Shown: positions 9,625 through 18,100, counted from the stretch's first letter. The stretch is DNA of 64,000 bases from Betaproteobacteria bacterium (GCA_016234705.1 JACRAS010000043.1:1-64000); one strand, 5' to 3'. Notes: generated from the letters alone by a model not told the origin. Numbers and translations: made by a program.

Positions 9625-10515
9625 ATGCACAAAACACTCAACCTGCCCATAATCGACTTTCACACTCACATCATGCCCGACAAGCGGACGGCCGGTGGGA
9701 TGCGTTGGTTGCAGAATATGGCGGCCGCAGACCCGAATGGGCTTTTCCGTGAGACGGCCGTGGACGTTGATCTCACGTCGGACAAGGCTCGGAGTATGTT
9801 GATAGATGCCGGAGTCGATTACTACTTCAACATGTTCTTCCCGATCAAGGAGGGTTCCACGGACGAAGTGAACCGGTGGAACTACCGGCTGTCGCTGCAA
9901 GACCCCCGCTGCATCCCCTTCGTCTCTCTGCTGCCTGGGGACGCCGACAAGACGGGGATCCTCGATCAGGCGTTCAACGAAAACGGCTTCCTGGGGTTGA
10001 AGCTGCATCCCTATGTGCAGAGCATCTCGGTGGTGGATCCCCGGCTCTACGAGGTCTACGACTATTTGCAGGCAGTGGGAAGGCCGGCACTCATCCATAC
10101 AGGTTTCGAGGACATGTATAGAACGGATTCCAATCAAGATGGACTGAGGGCGTTGTTGCAGCAGTTCCCGCGTTTAACGCTCGTCATCCCGCATCTTTGC
10201 TATCCGGACGTGGACGCCGCCTTCCGCTTCCTGGAACAGTATCCGCGCACATACCTTGACGCGACGAACGCCCTCTGGTGTTTCAAGCTGATACCGCCGA
10301 AGGATATCTGGTGGGACATGATCGAACGACACAGCGAGCGCATGGTATTCGGAACGGATTTTTCCATGGGCATGCACTTCCCCGCCCAGCTCTACGAGCA
10401 TTTTGCTCAATTGCCCTTGAGCACCAAAGCCAAAGGTGATTTGCTCTTCAGAACAGCGGCGAGAATGGCCCGTCGGTGCGGGCGGGAATTGACGATCGGT
10501 GGAGAACCCCTTTGA
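9625..10515 (+). CDS. Amidohydrolase family 2 metal-dependent hydrolase/decarboxylase
   Basis: This 296-residue TIM-barrel amidohydrolase uses the ATG at 9625 after AGAGG; the 27-codon upstream extension lacks a ribosome-binding site. Metal-ligand features are IIDFHTH near the N-terminus, GLKLHPY, ALIHTG, VIPHLCYPD and FGTDFSMG at the C-terminus. The family includes ACMSD and resorcylate decarboxylases as well as hydrolases. It is the first gene of a probable aromatic or organic-acid catabolic island and is followed by a flavoprotein hydroxylase, so decarboxylation or ring-product hydrolysis is plausible. The substrate is not assignable. Confidence 0.88.
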   Translation: MHKTLNLPIIDFHTHIMPDKRTAGGMRWLQNMAAADPNGLFRETAVDVDLTSDKARSMLIDAGVDYYFNMFFPIKEGSTDEVNRWNYRLSLQDPRCIPFVSLLPGDADKTGILDQAFNENGFLGLKLHPYVQSISVVDPRLYEVYDYLQAVGRPALIHTGFEDMYRTDSNQDGLRALLQQFPRLTLVIPHLCYPDVDAAFRFLEQYPRTYLDATNALWCFKLIPPKDIWWDMIERHSERMVFGTDFSMGMHFPAQLYEHFAQLPLSTKAKGDLLFRTAARMARRCGRELTIGGEPL

Positions 10516-10647
10516 ATCATCCGGCAGACGCGTCCCGCGACGACGCCTGTGCCTCAAGCGGCGGCTTCTCGCTCGATGCCGGCGTGCGCAGCAGACAACC
10601 CGGCGCTTTGAGCGGAGTGTCCAGGAAAAAACGGTGAGGACACTAGC

Positions 10648-11838
10648 ATGAGCAATACAAGCGGTCGGGAAATTATCGTCGTCGGCGGCGGCATCGGCGG
10701 CGTGGCGATGGCGCTCGCGCTCGCCAAGCGCGGGCTGCGCTCGCGCGTGCTGGAAAAGGCGCCGGAGTTCGGCGAGATCGGCTACGGCATCCAGCAGGGG
10801 CCGAACGCCTACCGCATGCTCGACTGGCTCGGCGTGATGAAGGCCCTCGAGCCGCAGGCGGTATTCACCAAAAACATGATCCTGATCGACGCGCTCACCG
10901 ACAAAGAGTTGACGCGCATTTCCTGCGGCCCCGCGTTTCACCAGCGCTTCGGCGCGCCTTACACGGTGGTGCACCGGCGCGATCTGCACGGGGCGCTGCT
11001 CGATGCCTGCCGGCAGCGCGACGAAATCTCGCTGCATACCTCGAAGGAGCTGGTGGATTTCACCGACCGCGGCACGAGCGTGATCGCGCGTTTCGCCGAC
11101 GGCTCCGAATACGAGGGCGCGGCGCTCATCGGCGCCGACGGCCTGCGCTCGCGCGCGCGGGAGATCGTGATCGGCGACGGCCCGCCGCGTCCCGCCGGCC
11201 ACGTCACTTACCGCGGGGTGGTGCCGTTCGACCAGATCAAGGACCAGTCGCACTTCGACGACATGGTCATCTGGATCGGCCCCAATCTGCATTTCGTGCA
11301 ATACCGGCTGCGCGGCGGCACGGTGATGAATAACGTCGCCACTGTCGTCAGCGGGAAGTTCGCGCGCGGCGAGCGCGAGAATTACGGCGGGCCAGACGAA
11401 TTGACGGAAGTCTTCTCGCGGACGACCCCGCACGTGCAGGAAATGCTCTCCTACGTCGGCAAGGACAAGAACTGGATGCTGCACGACCGCGACCCCCTGC
11501 CGGGCTGGACGCGCGGCAACGTCACCCTGCTCGGCGACGCGGCGCATCCGACGCTGCAATACCTCGCGCAAGGGGCGTGCATGGCGATCGAGGACGCCGT
11601 CGTGCTGGCGGCGAAGCTGGAAAAGGCGGGCAAGGACGTGAACGCGGCGCTGCTCGCCTACGAAAAGGAGCGCTACCTGCGCGCCATCCGGGTGCCGATC
11701 ACCGCACGCATTTTCGGCGAAATCATCCACTGCGACGGCGGCGCGCGCGATCTGCGCAACCACTTGATGGCGCAACGCACGCCGGACACGACCTGGGAAG
11801 TGGACTGGCTCTACAAGGGCATCGAGGTGCCGGCGTAA
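10648..11838 (+). CDS. FAD-dependent monooxygenase, 3-hydroxybenzoate 6-hydroxylase-like
   Basis: This 396-residue group A flavoprotein hydroxylase has an N-terminal GGGIGG dinucleotide-binding motif, the NAD(P)H/FAD DG motif (GADGLRSRAR), and a C-terminal GDAAHP followed by LAQGACMAIEDA. The wording around GDAAHP resembles 3-hydroxybenzoate 6-hydroxylases, which make gentisate. A remnant of a fumarylacetoacetate-hydrolase-family gene follows immediately on the same strand, and gentisate pathways use such a hydrolase (fumarylpyruvate hydrolase), which supports the reading. Salicylate- or 6-hydroxynicotinate-type hydroxylases remain alternatives. Confidence 0.85.
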   Translation: MSNTSGREIIVVGGGIGGVAMALALAKRGLRSRVLEKAPEFGEIGYGIQQGPNAYRMLDWLGVMKALEPQAVFTKNMILIDALTDKELTRISCGPAFHQRFGAPYTVVHRRDLHGALLDACRQRDEISLHTSKELVDFTDRGTSVIARFADGSEYEGAALIGADGLRSRAREIVIGDGPPRPAGHVTYRGVVPFDQIKDQSHFDDMVIWIGPNLHFVQYRLRGGTVMNNVATVVSGKFARGERENYGGPDELTEVFSRTTPHVQEMLSYVGKDKNWMLHDRDPLPGWTRGNVTLLGDAAHPTLQYLAQGACMAIEDAVVLAAKLEKAGKDVNAALLAYEKERYLRAIRVPITARIFGEIIHCDGGARDLRNHLMAQRTPDTTWEVDWLYKGIEVPA

Positions 11839-11870
11839 ACGTGCCCCTGGCGAGCCCGGCGCCCTGTTCG

Positions 11871-11965
11871 CCGCGGTGCAACGATCACGAGGTCGAGCTC
11901 GCCGTGATCATCGGCAAGCGCGGCAACAATATCCCGAAGGAAAAGGCGCTGGAGTACATCTGCGC
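11871..11965 (+). pseudogene. Remnant of a fumarylacetoacetate hydrolase-family gene
   Basis: Directly after the monooxygenase, one + frame reads NDHEVELAVIIGKRG followed by NNIPKEKALEYICAY. This is the metal-binding (E-x-E) core start of fumarylacetoacetate hydrolase / fumarylpyruvate hydrolase family proteins. The family's N-terminal part, a start codon and the whole rest of the fold are missing. The similarity stops exactly where the duplicated Bug block begins (11963). This is a gene truncated at a rearrangement breakpoint and cannot make an enzyme. Confidence 0.75.
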
Positions 11966-12987
11966 CTATTCGACCTTCAGGCCGATGTCCTTCACCACTT
12001 TGCCCCATTTCACGTAATCGGACTTCATGCGCTCGGCCAGACTCTCGCGCGTGCCGCCGATGGGAATCAGCCCCTGAGAGGCAAAACGCTCGCGTATATC
12101 GTCCATCTTCAGGATGCGGTTGATTTCGGCGTTGAGCTGCATCACGATCTCGCGCGGCGTGCCGGCGGGGGCGAAATAGTTCCACGAGGCGTTCGCTTCG
12201 AATCCCGGCAGGGTCTCGGCGATGGCAGGCACCCCGGGTGCCGCATCAAGTCGCTTCGCGCTGCCCACTGCAATCGCTTTCAACTTACCGCTTCTTACGT
12301 ATGGCATGGTCTGCGAAATGCCGGCGGTGGAGAGCTGCACCTGCCCGGAGATCAGGTCCGGCAGCATCTGGCCGCTGCCTTTGTACGGCACATGCACCAT
12401 GTCGATTCCGGTCATGCTTTTCAGAAGCTCCATCGACAGATGGTGGGTGCTTCCATAGCCGGAAGAGCCGTAACTGTACTTGCCAGGATTGGCCTTGAGA
12501 TGAGCGATCAGCTCGGTCAGGTTGTTTGCCGGAATCGACGGATGCACCGTCAGCAGGAGATCGATGAAAGCGGCCTGCACCACAAATGCGAAATCCCGGT
12601 CCGGATTGTACGGGAGGGACTTGTAGACGTGAGGGTTGATCGCCATCTGGATGTCGGTGCCCAGCAGCAGCGTATAGCCGTCCGGCGCCGACTTCGCGAC
12701 GAACTCGGTGCCGATGTTTCCCCCGGCGCCGGGCTTGTTATCGATAAGGATCTGCTGGCCCCAGGCTTCGCTGAGCTTGGCGCCGATGGTGCGGCCGACA
12801 ATGTCCCCGCCGCCGCCCGCGGCATAGGGAATTACCACGCGGATCGGCTTGTTGGGGTAGGTCTGGGCCGAAAGCATCTGCGGCAGCGCGAATGCGAGCA
12901 GCGCAGCCGCGGTTGAAAGCAGTCGATTCATGGCACTCTCCTCCTGAAGGCGATGCGGTGCGGGCAAAGCCCGGCCAAACGCGGGCG
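11963..12987. repeat. Duplicated 1,025-bp Bug-gene block, copy 1
   Basis: This segment is collinear, without net insertion or deletion, with 17051-18075. Both copies are in the same orientation and exactly 5,088 bp apart. Homology starts three bases past the Bug stop codon and ends about 56 bp upstream of its start codon. The encoded mature proteins differ at about 23 of 321 positions by eye. The flanks of the two copies are unrelated. Confidence 0.85.
11966..12931 (-). CDS. Bug-family (TctC-type) tripartite tricarboxylate binding protein
   Basis: This 321-residue periplasmic binding protein starts at the ATG at 12931, preceded by GGAGGAG. The signal peptide (MNRLLSTAAALLAFALPQMLSA) is followed by family motifs YPNKPIRVVIPYAAGGGGDIVGR, NKPGAGGNIGTEFVAKSAPDGYTLLL, HVPYKGSG and LNAEINRIL. 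Bug proteins bind carboxylates or other small organic acids, and most lack a linked TctAB permease, as here. It is nearly identical to the gene at 17054-18019. It is convergent with the monooxygenase and the FAH remnant. Confidence 0.95.
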   Translation of the reverse strand: MNRLLSTAAALLAFALPQMLSAQTYPNKPIRVVIPYAAGGGGDIVGRTIGAKLSEAWGQQILIDNKPGAGGNIGTEFVAKSAPDGYTLLLGTDIQMAINPHVYKSLPYNPDRDFAFVVQAAFIDLLLTVHPSIPANNLTELIAHLKANPGKYSYGSSGYGSTHHLSMELLKSMTGIDMVHVPYKGSGQMLPDLISGQVQLSTAGISQTMPYVRSGKLKAIAVGSAKRLDAAPGVPAIAETLPGFEANASWNYFAPAGTPREIVMQLNAEINRILKMDDIRERFASQGLIPIGGTRESLAERMKSDYVKWGKVVKDIGLKVE

Positions 12988-13014
12988 CGATAGCTTACAC
13001 GGTTTGCGATTCAG

Positions 13015-13926
13015 CTAGGCCGCAGCCCGGCCTGGCGCAACCATGGAACCGCCCCGCGCAAGGATTCGAGGCAGATAGTTCGCCGGAAGACGGCCCTGTC
13101 GCTCGCTTTCCCTGCTGGCCTGGGTGAAGACAGCGTGGTCCACAAGCGGCTCTATATTCCAAAGCCCGGCTTCCCGGCGTAGCGCCGAAAGAAGTTGCGA
13201 GCCCGAAACAGGGGGCAGCGGAGCCACCACCCTTATCATCGCCTCGAGGTGGTCCCGCGCATACCGGACGGCATTGAAATAGTCGGACACCAGACCGTCC
13301 ATGATCTCGCGCTGGTCCCGCACCCATGCTTTTCGTGCATACAGCAGCAGGCAGTAGTTCGACGGCACGACCATGCGCGGATAGTCCCCGATGATCTTCC
13401 AACCGGCGGTTTGCTCCATGAAACTGACAAAGGGTTCATGCAGCACGCCGGCCTTGAATCGCTTTTCGCCGGCTCCCCTGATGAAGGCGGAGCCATATTC
13501 AGTTGAGGTTGCCGCCGCCATGACCTCGACGATGTTGAATTCGTCCTCGCCAACGCCTTCCTCATGGGCGTGCCATGAAAGCAGGCTTTCCGGGCAGGTC
13601 TTGCGTCGATTGATCGCAACGGACTCGCCACGCAAGGCCGCGAAGTTTACGATCCCCGGCTCGGCCATCAGGTAGAACGGAGGATAGTTGCATAGGCCTA
13701 CGCTGACGATTTCGTAGTTCTCGCCGGCGGCGGCCGCGGGCAGATACACCGGTGTTCCGATCTGTCCCATGTCGTACGCGCCCGCTTCAAGCCTGGCGCC
13801 GTAGTCGGCGCCGGTGGGGTGATTATGCAGGACAATCTTCAGGCCTCGTCCGAAGACGCCGCGAGCGATCGCGTACTCCAGCGGAAAGTTAAAGATTCCG
13901 CGCGGATTGATTCCCCAGTTAATCAT
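13015..13926 (-). CDS. NMT1/THI5-like substrate-binding-fold protein without a signal peptide
   Basis: The chosen ATG (13926) has GAGGT at good spacing and gives 303 residues beginning MINWGINPRGIFNFPLEYAIARGVF. This is the opening strand of NMT1/THI5-type binding proteins related to ABC nitrate/sulfonate receptors. GAYDMGQIGTPVYLPAAAAGE and RGESVAINRR also fit that fold. No signal peptide is visible, so it may act in the cytoplasm as an enzyme or sensor, as some members of this fold do. A frame extension upstream is low-complexity antisense to the next gene and is rejected. The function is unassigned. Confidence 0.75.
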   Translation of the reverse strand: MINWGINPRGIFNFPLEYAIARGVFGRGLKIVLHNHPTGADYGARLEAGAYDMGQIGTPVYLPAAAAGENYEIVSVGLCNYPPFYLMAEPGIVNFAALRGESVAINRRKTCPESLLSWHAHEEGVGEDEFNIVEVMAAATSTEYGSAFIRGAGEKRFKAGVLHEPFVSFMEQTAGWKIIGDYPRMVVPSNYCLLLYARKAWVRDQREIMDGLVSDYFNAVRYARDHLEAMIRVVAPLPPVSGSQLLSALRREAGLWNIEPLVDHAVFTQASRESERQGRLPANYLPRILARGGSMVAPGRAAA

Positions 13927-14005
13927 GTGGTTTACCTCGATTCGGTTGTGCGTGCTGTAGTTGTCTTGTTTCGTTGAACTGTCTGGCGCTCGCCGTCTTG
14001 ATGGA

Positions 14006-14983
14006 TCAGTCGACCTTGGCGCCCGACTCCTTGACGATCCGGGCCCACATCCGGGTATCGGAGGCAATCTTCTCGGCAAACTCCTGCGGCCCCGCGGCGA
14101 TGATGTCCATGCCCAGAGCGGCAAAGCGCTCGGAGATCTCCTTGGAGCGCAGCGCCTTCACCACTTCGCCATGCAGCTTGTCGATGATCGGCCGGGGCGT
14201 GCGCGCCGGGGCCATCAGCCCGAACCACGCATAGATCTCGAAGCCCGGAAAGCCGGACTCCATGAGCGTTGGCACCTGAGGTAATCCCGGGTATCGTTTC
14301 GAGCTGGTCACCGCCAGCGCCTTCAGCTTGCCGCTCTTCACAAAGCCGACCGCGGAGGACACCCCCCCGAATATGAGCTCGACCTTGCCGCCTACCGCGT
14401 CGGCGACCCCTGCGCCGAAGCCTTTGTAAGGCACGTGAACCAGGCGGATGCCGGCAAGCGTGTTGAGCAACTCGCCCGCGAGGTGGTGCATGCTGCCGGT
14501 GCCCGATGAGGCGAAATTGAATTTCTCCGGGTTCGCCCTGGCGAGCGCGATTAGCTCCTGCACCGAGTTCGGCGGGAAGCTCGGTGTCGCAAGCAGGAAC
14601 ATCGCGACAGAGGTCGCGAGCGTGACTGGCGCGAGATCCTTCACCGGGTCGAACGGCAGCTTGGCGTAGAGGCTCGGGTTGATCGTAATCGGGGGGTCCG
14701 CAGAGAGCAGCAAGGTGTAGCCGTCGGGTTCCGCCTTCGCCACCAGATCGGTAGCGATGTTGCCGCCCGCGCCGGGCCTATTCTCGACGATGAACTGCTG
14801 TCCGAGCGACTCGGAGAGCTTCGCGCCCAGCACGCGCGCCACGAGATCAGGGGCGCCTCCGGGCGGATACTGAACCAGAATCTTCACCGCCTTGGCGGGG
14901 TAATCCTTATCCCCCTCGGCAGCCAGGCCTTGCAGACATATACCGAGTAGTGCGGCAGCCGCTATCCATGCCTTGAATTTCAT
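14006..14983 (-). CDS. Bug-family (TctC-type) binding protein
   Basis: This 325-residue periplasmic receptor has a signal peptide (MKFKAWIAAAALLGICLQGLA) and the Bug motifs YPAKAVKILVQYPPGGAPDLVARVLG, RPGAGGNIATDLVAKAEPDGYTLLL and VHVPYKGFG. A purine-rich GGAGGTG lies just upstream of the ATG. It is clearly divergent from the two near-identical Bug proteins of this island and probably binds another acid. It sits 79 bp upstream of the NMT1-like gene on the same strand. Confidence 0.94.
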   Translation of the reverse strand: MKFKAWIAAAALLGICLQGLAAEGDKDYPAKAVKILVQYPPGGAPDLVARVLGAKLSESLGQQFIVENRPGAGGNIATDLVAKAEPDGYTLLLSADPPITINPSLYAKLPFDPVKDLAPVTLATSVAMFLLATPSFPPNSVQELIALARANPEKFNFASSGTGSMHHLAGELLNTLAGIRLVHVPYKGFGAGVADAVGGKVELIFGGVSSAVGFVKSGKLKALAVTSSKRYPGLPQVPTLMESGFPGFEIYAWFGLMAPARTPRPIIDKLHGEVVKALRSKEISERFAALGMDIIAAGPQEFAEKIASDTRMWARIVKESGAKVD

Positions 14984-15096
14984 TTGACACCTCCGTGAAT
15001 GGGCGCGCGTCCGAAGAGATAGAAAATTGCCCGCGTCACTATCATAACGAATTCGGTTGTGGCGTGCCAGGTATGCGGGTCAAAATTCGAACCCTC

Positions 15097-15321
15097 TCAC
15101 ACAGCAACACATCCCGGCTTGGACAAATCCACCTTGGCTGAGACATAAATGGCCTCATTGTCGCAGTTAACTAGACAATCCAGACAGAAATGGCAGGCGC
15201 TTGGGTAGCGGACGAAGGCTAGCTGGTTCTCTTCATTGATCCGTAGTACGCCGCGCTCGCAGGTCTGGATGCAGGCCGAGCAGCCGCTGCACTTGTTGGG
15301 GTCGATGGCGATTTTCCCCAT
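15097..15321 (-). CDS. Small 2[4Fe-4S] ferredoxin-like protein
   Basis: This 74-residue protein has two CxxCxxCxxxC clusters (CSGCSACIQTC near residues 11-21 and CHFCLDCLVNC near 43-53), enough for two [4Fe-4S] centres. The prolines that usually follow the fourth cysteines are absent. It lies 41 bp downstream of the flavoprotein gene on the same strand. It is probably that enzyme's electron donor or acceptor, in the manner of ferredoxin subunits of flavin reductases. That partnership is inferred from position. Confidence 0.88.
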   Translation of the reverse strand: MGKIAIDPNKCSGCSACIQTCERGVLRINEENQLAFVRYPSACHFCLDCLVNCDNEAIYVSAKVDLSKPGCVAV

Positions 15322-15362
15322 TGGGGTTCCTTTCCCGGATTAGGAGGCCGGCGCCGGCCAGC

Positions 15363-16922
15363 TTAAAGTTTCACTTCCTGAGCCGCGCACTCTCCCGCGA
15401 TTTTGCCGCTGATGACACACTCGCTGATGTTGCCGCTCAGTTGGTAGAGATGACCGTAGAACGAACCGCATTCGCCCACCGCGTAAAGCCGTGGAATCGG
15501 CCGGCTGAAGGCGTCGACTACTTGCTGTTTGGCGTTATGCTCGGGGCCACCCTGGGTATTGGTGACGACCGGCCAGACTTTTACAGCGTAATATGGGGGC
15601 CGTGAGATTGGAACCATCGTGCCGGGGAGACGGCCGAAGTCGTGGTCCTCTCCGCCCTGGCAGGATTGGTTCCAGGTGTCGATGGTCTGCCGCAGGTTTT
15701 TCGAGTTCACTCCCATGATCTGAGCTAGTTCATCGATGCTGGCGGCTTTTGAGATCCACCCCTTTTCGATTTCTTTGTTGTTATCGGGACTCCAGTCATA
15801 GGAGTCCTCGGCGGAGACGGCCAGTGGTTTGGCGATCGGCCCCATCTTCCTGCCACGCTCGTCAAAAATCATCCAGGCCGGGATGCGGGGAAAATCCTGG
15901 AGATCTGGCTCGAAATACTCGAGGGGACGGTGCATGGTGTCCTGTGGCGCCGGGTGGAACTCGTTCATGAATCGCTGCCCCTTGATCTTATCCACCAGAA
16001 TCCAGGGGAGCTTGCGCTTGGGCAGGCGGAATCCGCCCAGGATGATCCGGAAGGCGCTCGGACATTCGGGGAACTTGAAACCGTAAGATCCGTGGATATG
16101 CCACATGTGCCAGAGAGCGGCGCCTAGCTTCTGGGCCATCAGGATGCCGTCCCCGGTATTGGAGGACGGACCGATGCTGTAGATCGGCTTGGCCTCGCAG
16201 TACTGCAGTTTCATCCACTCGTTAGACTCAAAGCCTCCGCTGGCGATGATGACCGCCTGGCTGGCCCGGACAAAAATCTCCCGGCCGGCTGGATCAGTCG
16301 CTTTGACGCCGCAGACCAGGCCGTTTTCATCGGTCAGAATCTCCCGGGCCGGGGTGGAGAAGCGGGCGACGACCCCGCGGCGGTTGACGTTATCTTCCAG
16401 GACCTTCATCAGCAGACCGCCTGGGTAGGGGCTCATGAGCCAGGGATACCCGTCAAAGCCGGGAAGCTCGGTAATCAGCCCGCTGGTCAATGACTCCCCG
16501 CCGGGCAAAGGATAGCAAGAGGCCGAAACCTTCTCCCAGATCAGCTCACCGGATCCCGAGGCCCCCGGCTTGCCGACCACCTCAAACTTGGCGCCGTTGA
16601 TCGCACAAAGCTCGCGGACGTAATCGTGAACCTTGGTCAGGCCCTCGACTTGAGCCTCGATCACCTCATCGGGCGTCCGGCCGGCGCAGAGGGCTTTGAA
16701 ATAGCGCAGCATACCCTCGTAATCGGTGCCGCCGAGGACGACGCCCCCCGAAAGGATCGAGTAGCCGCCGAAATGGAGGGCCTTTTCCAGAATAATGACT
16801 TTCTCCACCCCGGCATCCCGCGCGTAAATGGCCGTGGCTGCCCCGGCATAGCCGTAACCGAGGACGACGATATCGGCCCGGTGGTCCCAAGTGAAGTTTT
16901 GGTTCCAATGTGGCTGCAACAT
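15363..16922 (-). CDS. FAD_binding_2 flavoprotein oxidoreductase (KstD / fumarate reductase-like)
   Basis: This 519-residue flavoprotein has N-terminal VVLGYGYAGAATAIYARDAGVEKVIILEK (dinucleotide fold), GGYSILSGGVVLGG, and C-terminal WPVVTNTQGGPEHNAKQQVVD followed by RLYAVGECGSFYGHLYQLSGNISECVISGK, typical of the succinate dehydrogenase/fumarate reductase/3-ketosteroid dehydrogenase superfamily. Such enzymes add or remove hydrogen across a carbon-carbon bond next to a carbonyl. No haem or membrane segment is present, and the following ferredoxin gene suggests the redox partner. A paralogue lies at 20594-22207. The substrate is unknown. Confidence 0.9.
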   Translation of the reverse strand: MLQPHWNQNFTWDHRADIVVLGYGYAGAATAIYARDAGVEKVIILEKALHFGGYSILSGGVVLGGTDYEGMLRYFKALCAGRTPDEVIEAQVEGLTKVHDYVRELCAINGAKFEVVGKPGASGSGELIWEKVSASCYPLPGGESLTSGLITELPGFDGYPWLMSPYPGGLLMKVLEDNVNRRGVVARFSTPAREILTDENGLVCGVKATDPAGREIFVRASQAVIIASGGFESNEWMKLQYCEAKPIYSIGPSSNTGDGILMAQKLGAALWHMWHIHGSYGFKFPECPSAFRIILGGFRLPKRKLPWILVDKIKGQRFMNEFHPAPQDTMHRPLEYFEPDLQDFPRIPAWMIFDERGRKMGPIAKPLAVSAEDSYDWSPDNNKEIEKGWISKAASIDELAQIMGVNSKNLRQTIDTWNQSCQGGEDHDFGRLPGTMVPISRPPYYAVKVWPVVTNTQGGPEHNAKQQVVDAFSRPIPRLYAVGECGSFYGHLYQLSGNISECVISGKIAGECAAQEVKL

Positions 16923-16946
16923 CTCTTCCCCTTATTTTCGATTAAA

Positions 16947-16992
16947 AGTTTATCAGTTCACGCGGCAGGCAATGAAACGGCCGCGAAAGGCA
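16947..16992 (+). pseudogene. Remnant of the 3' end of a LysR-type regulator gene
   Basis: About 45 bases encode YQFTRQAMKRPRKA, matching the C-terminus YQFTLQAMKKPRKA of the LysR gene at 22446-23351 with few base differences. The original stop codon is replaced, and there is no upstream LysR coding sequence, because the flavoprotein gene begins just before it on the other strand. The fragment lies next to Bug copy 2 and marks an old recombination junction. Confidence 0.65.
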
Positions 16993-17050
16993 CGCTCAAC
17001 GGCAGGACGGGCATGCTCCGCCACATCGGCGCGATCGGGCGGGGTTTTGC

Positions 17051-18075
17051 CGCCTATTCGACCTTCAGGCCGATGTCCTTCACCACCTTGCCCCATTTCA
17101 CGTAATCGGACTTCATGCGCTCGGCCAGACTCTCGCGCGTGCCGCCGATGGGAATCAGCCCCTGAGAGATAAAACGCTCGCGTATATCGTCCATCTTCAG
17201 GATGCGGTTGATTTCGGCGTTGAGCTGCATCACGATCTCGCGCGGCGTGCCGGCGGGGGCGAAATAGTTCCACGAGCCGTTCGCTTCGAATCCCGGCAAG
17301 GTCTCGGCGATGGCAGGCACCCCGGGTGCCGCATCAAGTCGCTTCGCGCTGCCCACTGCAATCGCTTTCAATTTGCCGCTTCTTACGTGTGGCATAGTCT
17401 GCGCGATGCCGGTGTAGGAGAGCTGCACCTGCCCGGCGATCAGGTCCGGCAGTATCTGGCCGCTGCCTTTGTACGGCACATGCACCATGTCGATTCCGGT
17501 CATGCTTTTCAGAAGCTCCATCGACAGATGGTGGGTGCTTCCATAGCCGGAAGAGCCGTAACTGTACTTGCCGGGATTGGCCTTGAGATGCGCGATCAGC
17601 TTGGTCAGGTTGTTTGCTGGAATCGACGGATGCACCGACAGCACGAACTCGATGAAAGCGGCCTGCACCACAAATGCGAAATCCCGGTCCGGGTTGAACG
17701 GCAGCGCCTTGTAGATATGCGGATTGATGCCCATCTGGATGTCGCTCGCCAGCAGCAGCGTATAGCCGTCCGGCGCCGACTTCGCGACGAACTCGGTGCC
17801 GATGTTCCCCCCGGCGCCCGGCTTGTTATCGATAAGGATCTGTTGGCCCCAGGCTTCGCTGAGCTTGGCGCCGACGCTGCGGCCGACGATGTCCCCGCTG
17901 CCGCCGGCCGCATAGGGAATCACCACGCGGATCGGTTTGTTGGGGTAGGTCTGGGCCGGAAGCATTTGCGGCAGGGCGAATGCGAGCAGCGCAGCCGCGG
18001 TTGAAAGCAATCGATTCATGGCACTCTCCTCCTGAAGACAATGCGGTGCGGGCAAAGCCCGGCCAAATGCGGGCG
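17051..18075. repeat. Duplicated 1,025-bp Bug-gene block, copy 2
   Basis: This is the second copy of the block at 11963-12987, in the same orientation with a constant offset of 5,088 bp and no net indel. Its left edge abuts a LysR remnant region, and its right edge runs into the tail region of the ornithine-cyclodeaminase-like gene. Substitutions cluster in stretches that alter the ligand-binding lobe. Confidence 0.85.
17054..18019 (-). CDS. Bug-family (TctC-type) binding protein, near-duplicate
   Basis: This 321-residue periplasmic receptor from the ATG at 18019, after GGAGGAG, is about 93% identical by eye to the protein at 11966-12931. Differences concentrate near residues 100-145 (LLLASDIQMGINPHIYKALPFN, FIEFVLSVH) and 215-230 (LSYTGIAQTMPHV). 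These may shift ligand specificity. The signal peptide MNRLLSTAAALLAFALPQMLPA is kept. It follows the two ornithine-cyclodeaminase-family genes on the same strand and may be co-transcribed with them. Confidence 0.95.
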   Translation of the reverse strand: MNRLLSTAAALLAFALPQMLPAQTYPNKPIRVVIPYAAGGSGDIVGRSVGAKLSEAWGQQILIDNKPGAGGNIGTEFVAKSAPDGYTLLLASDIQMGINPHIYKALPFNPDRDFAFVVQAAFIEFVLSVHPSIPANNLTKLIAHLKANPGKYSYGSSGYGSTHHLSMELLKSMTGIDMVHVPYKGSGQILPDLIAGQVQLSYTGIAQTMPHVRSGKLKAIAVGSAKRLDAAPGVPAIAETLPGFEANGSWNYFAPAGTPREIVMQLNAEINRILKMDDIRERFISQGLIPIGGTRESLAERMKSDYVKWGKVVKDIGLKVE

Positions 18076-18100
18076 TGTTGTGAGCGCGCCCGCAGGGCGC

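Noticed and set aside
10174-11775. 533-codon minus-strand open frame
   Set aside because: It is antisense to the amidohydrolase and monooxygenase genes, crosses both, and its translation has no recognisable motif.
12990-13014. Insertion sequence as the cause of the Bug duplication
   Set aside because: No transposase frame or terminal inverted repeats border either copy; the duplicated block contains only the Bug gene.
15050-15110. tRNA T-loop-like GGTTCGAATTTT on the minus strand
   Set aside because: No acceptor stem, D-arm or anticodon arm could be folded around it.
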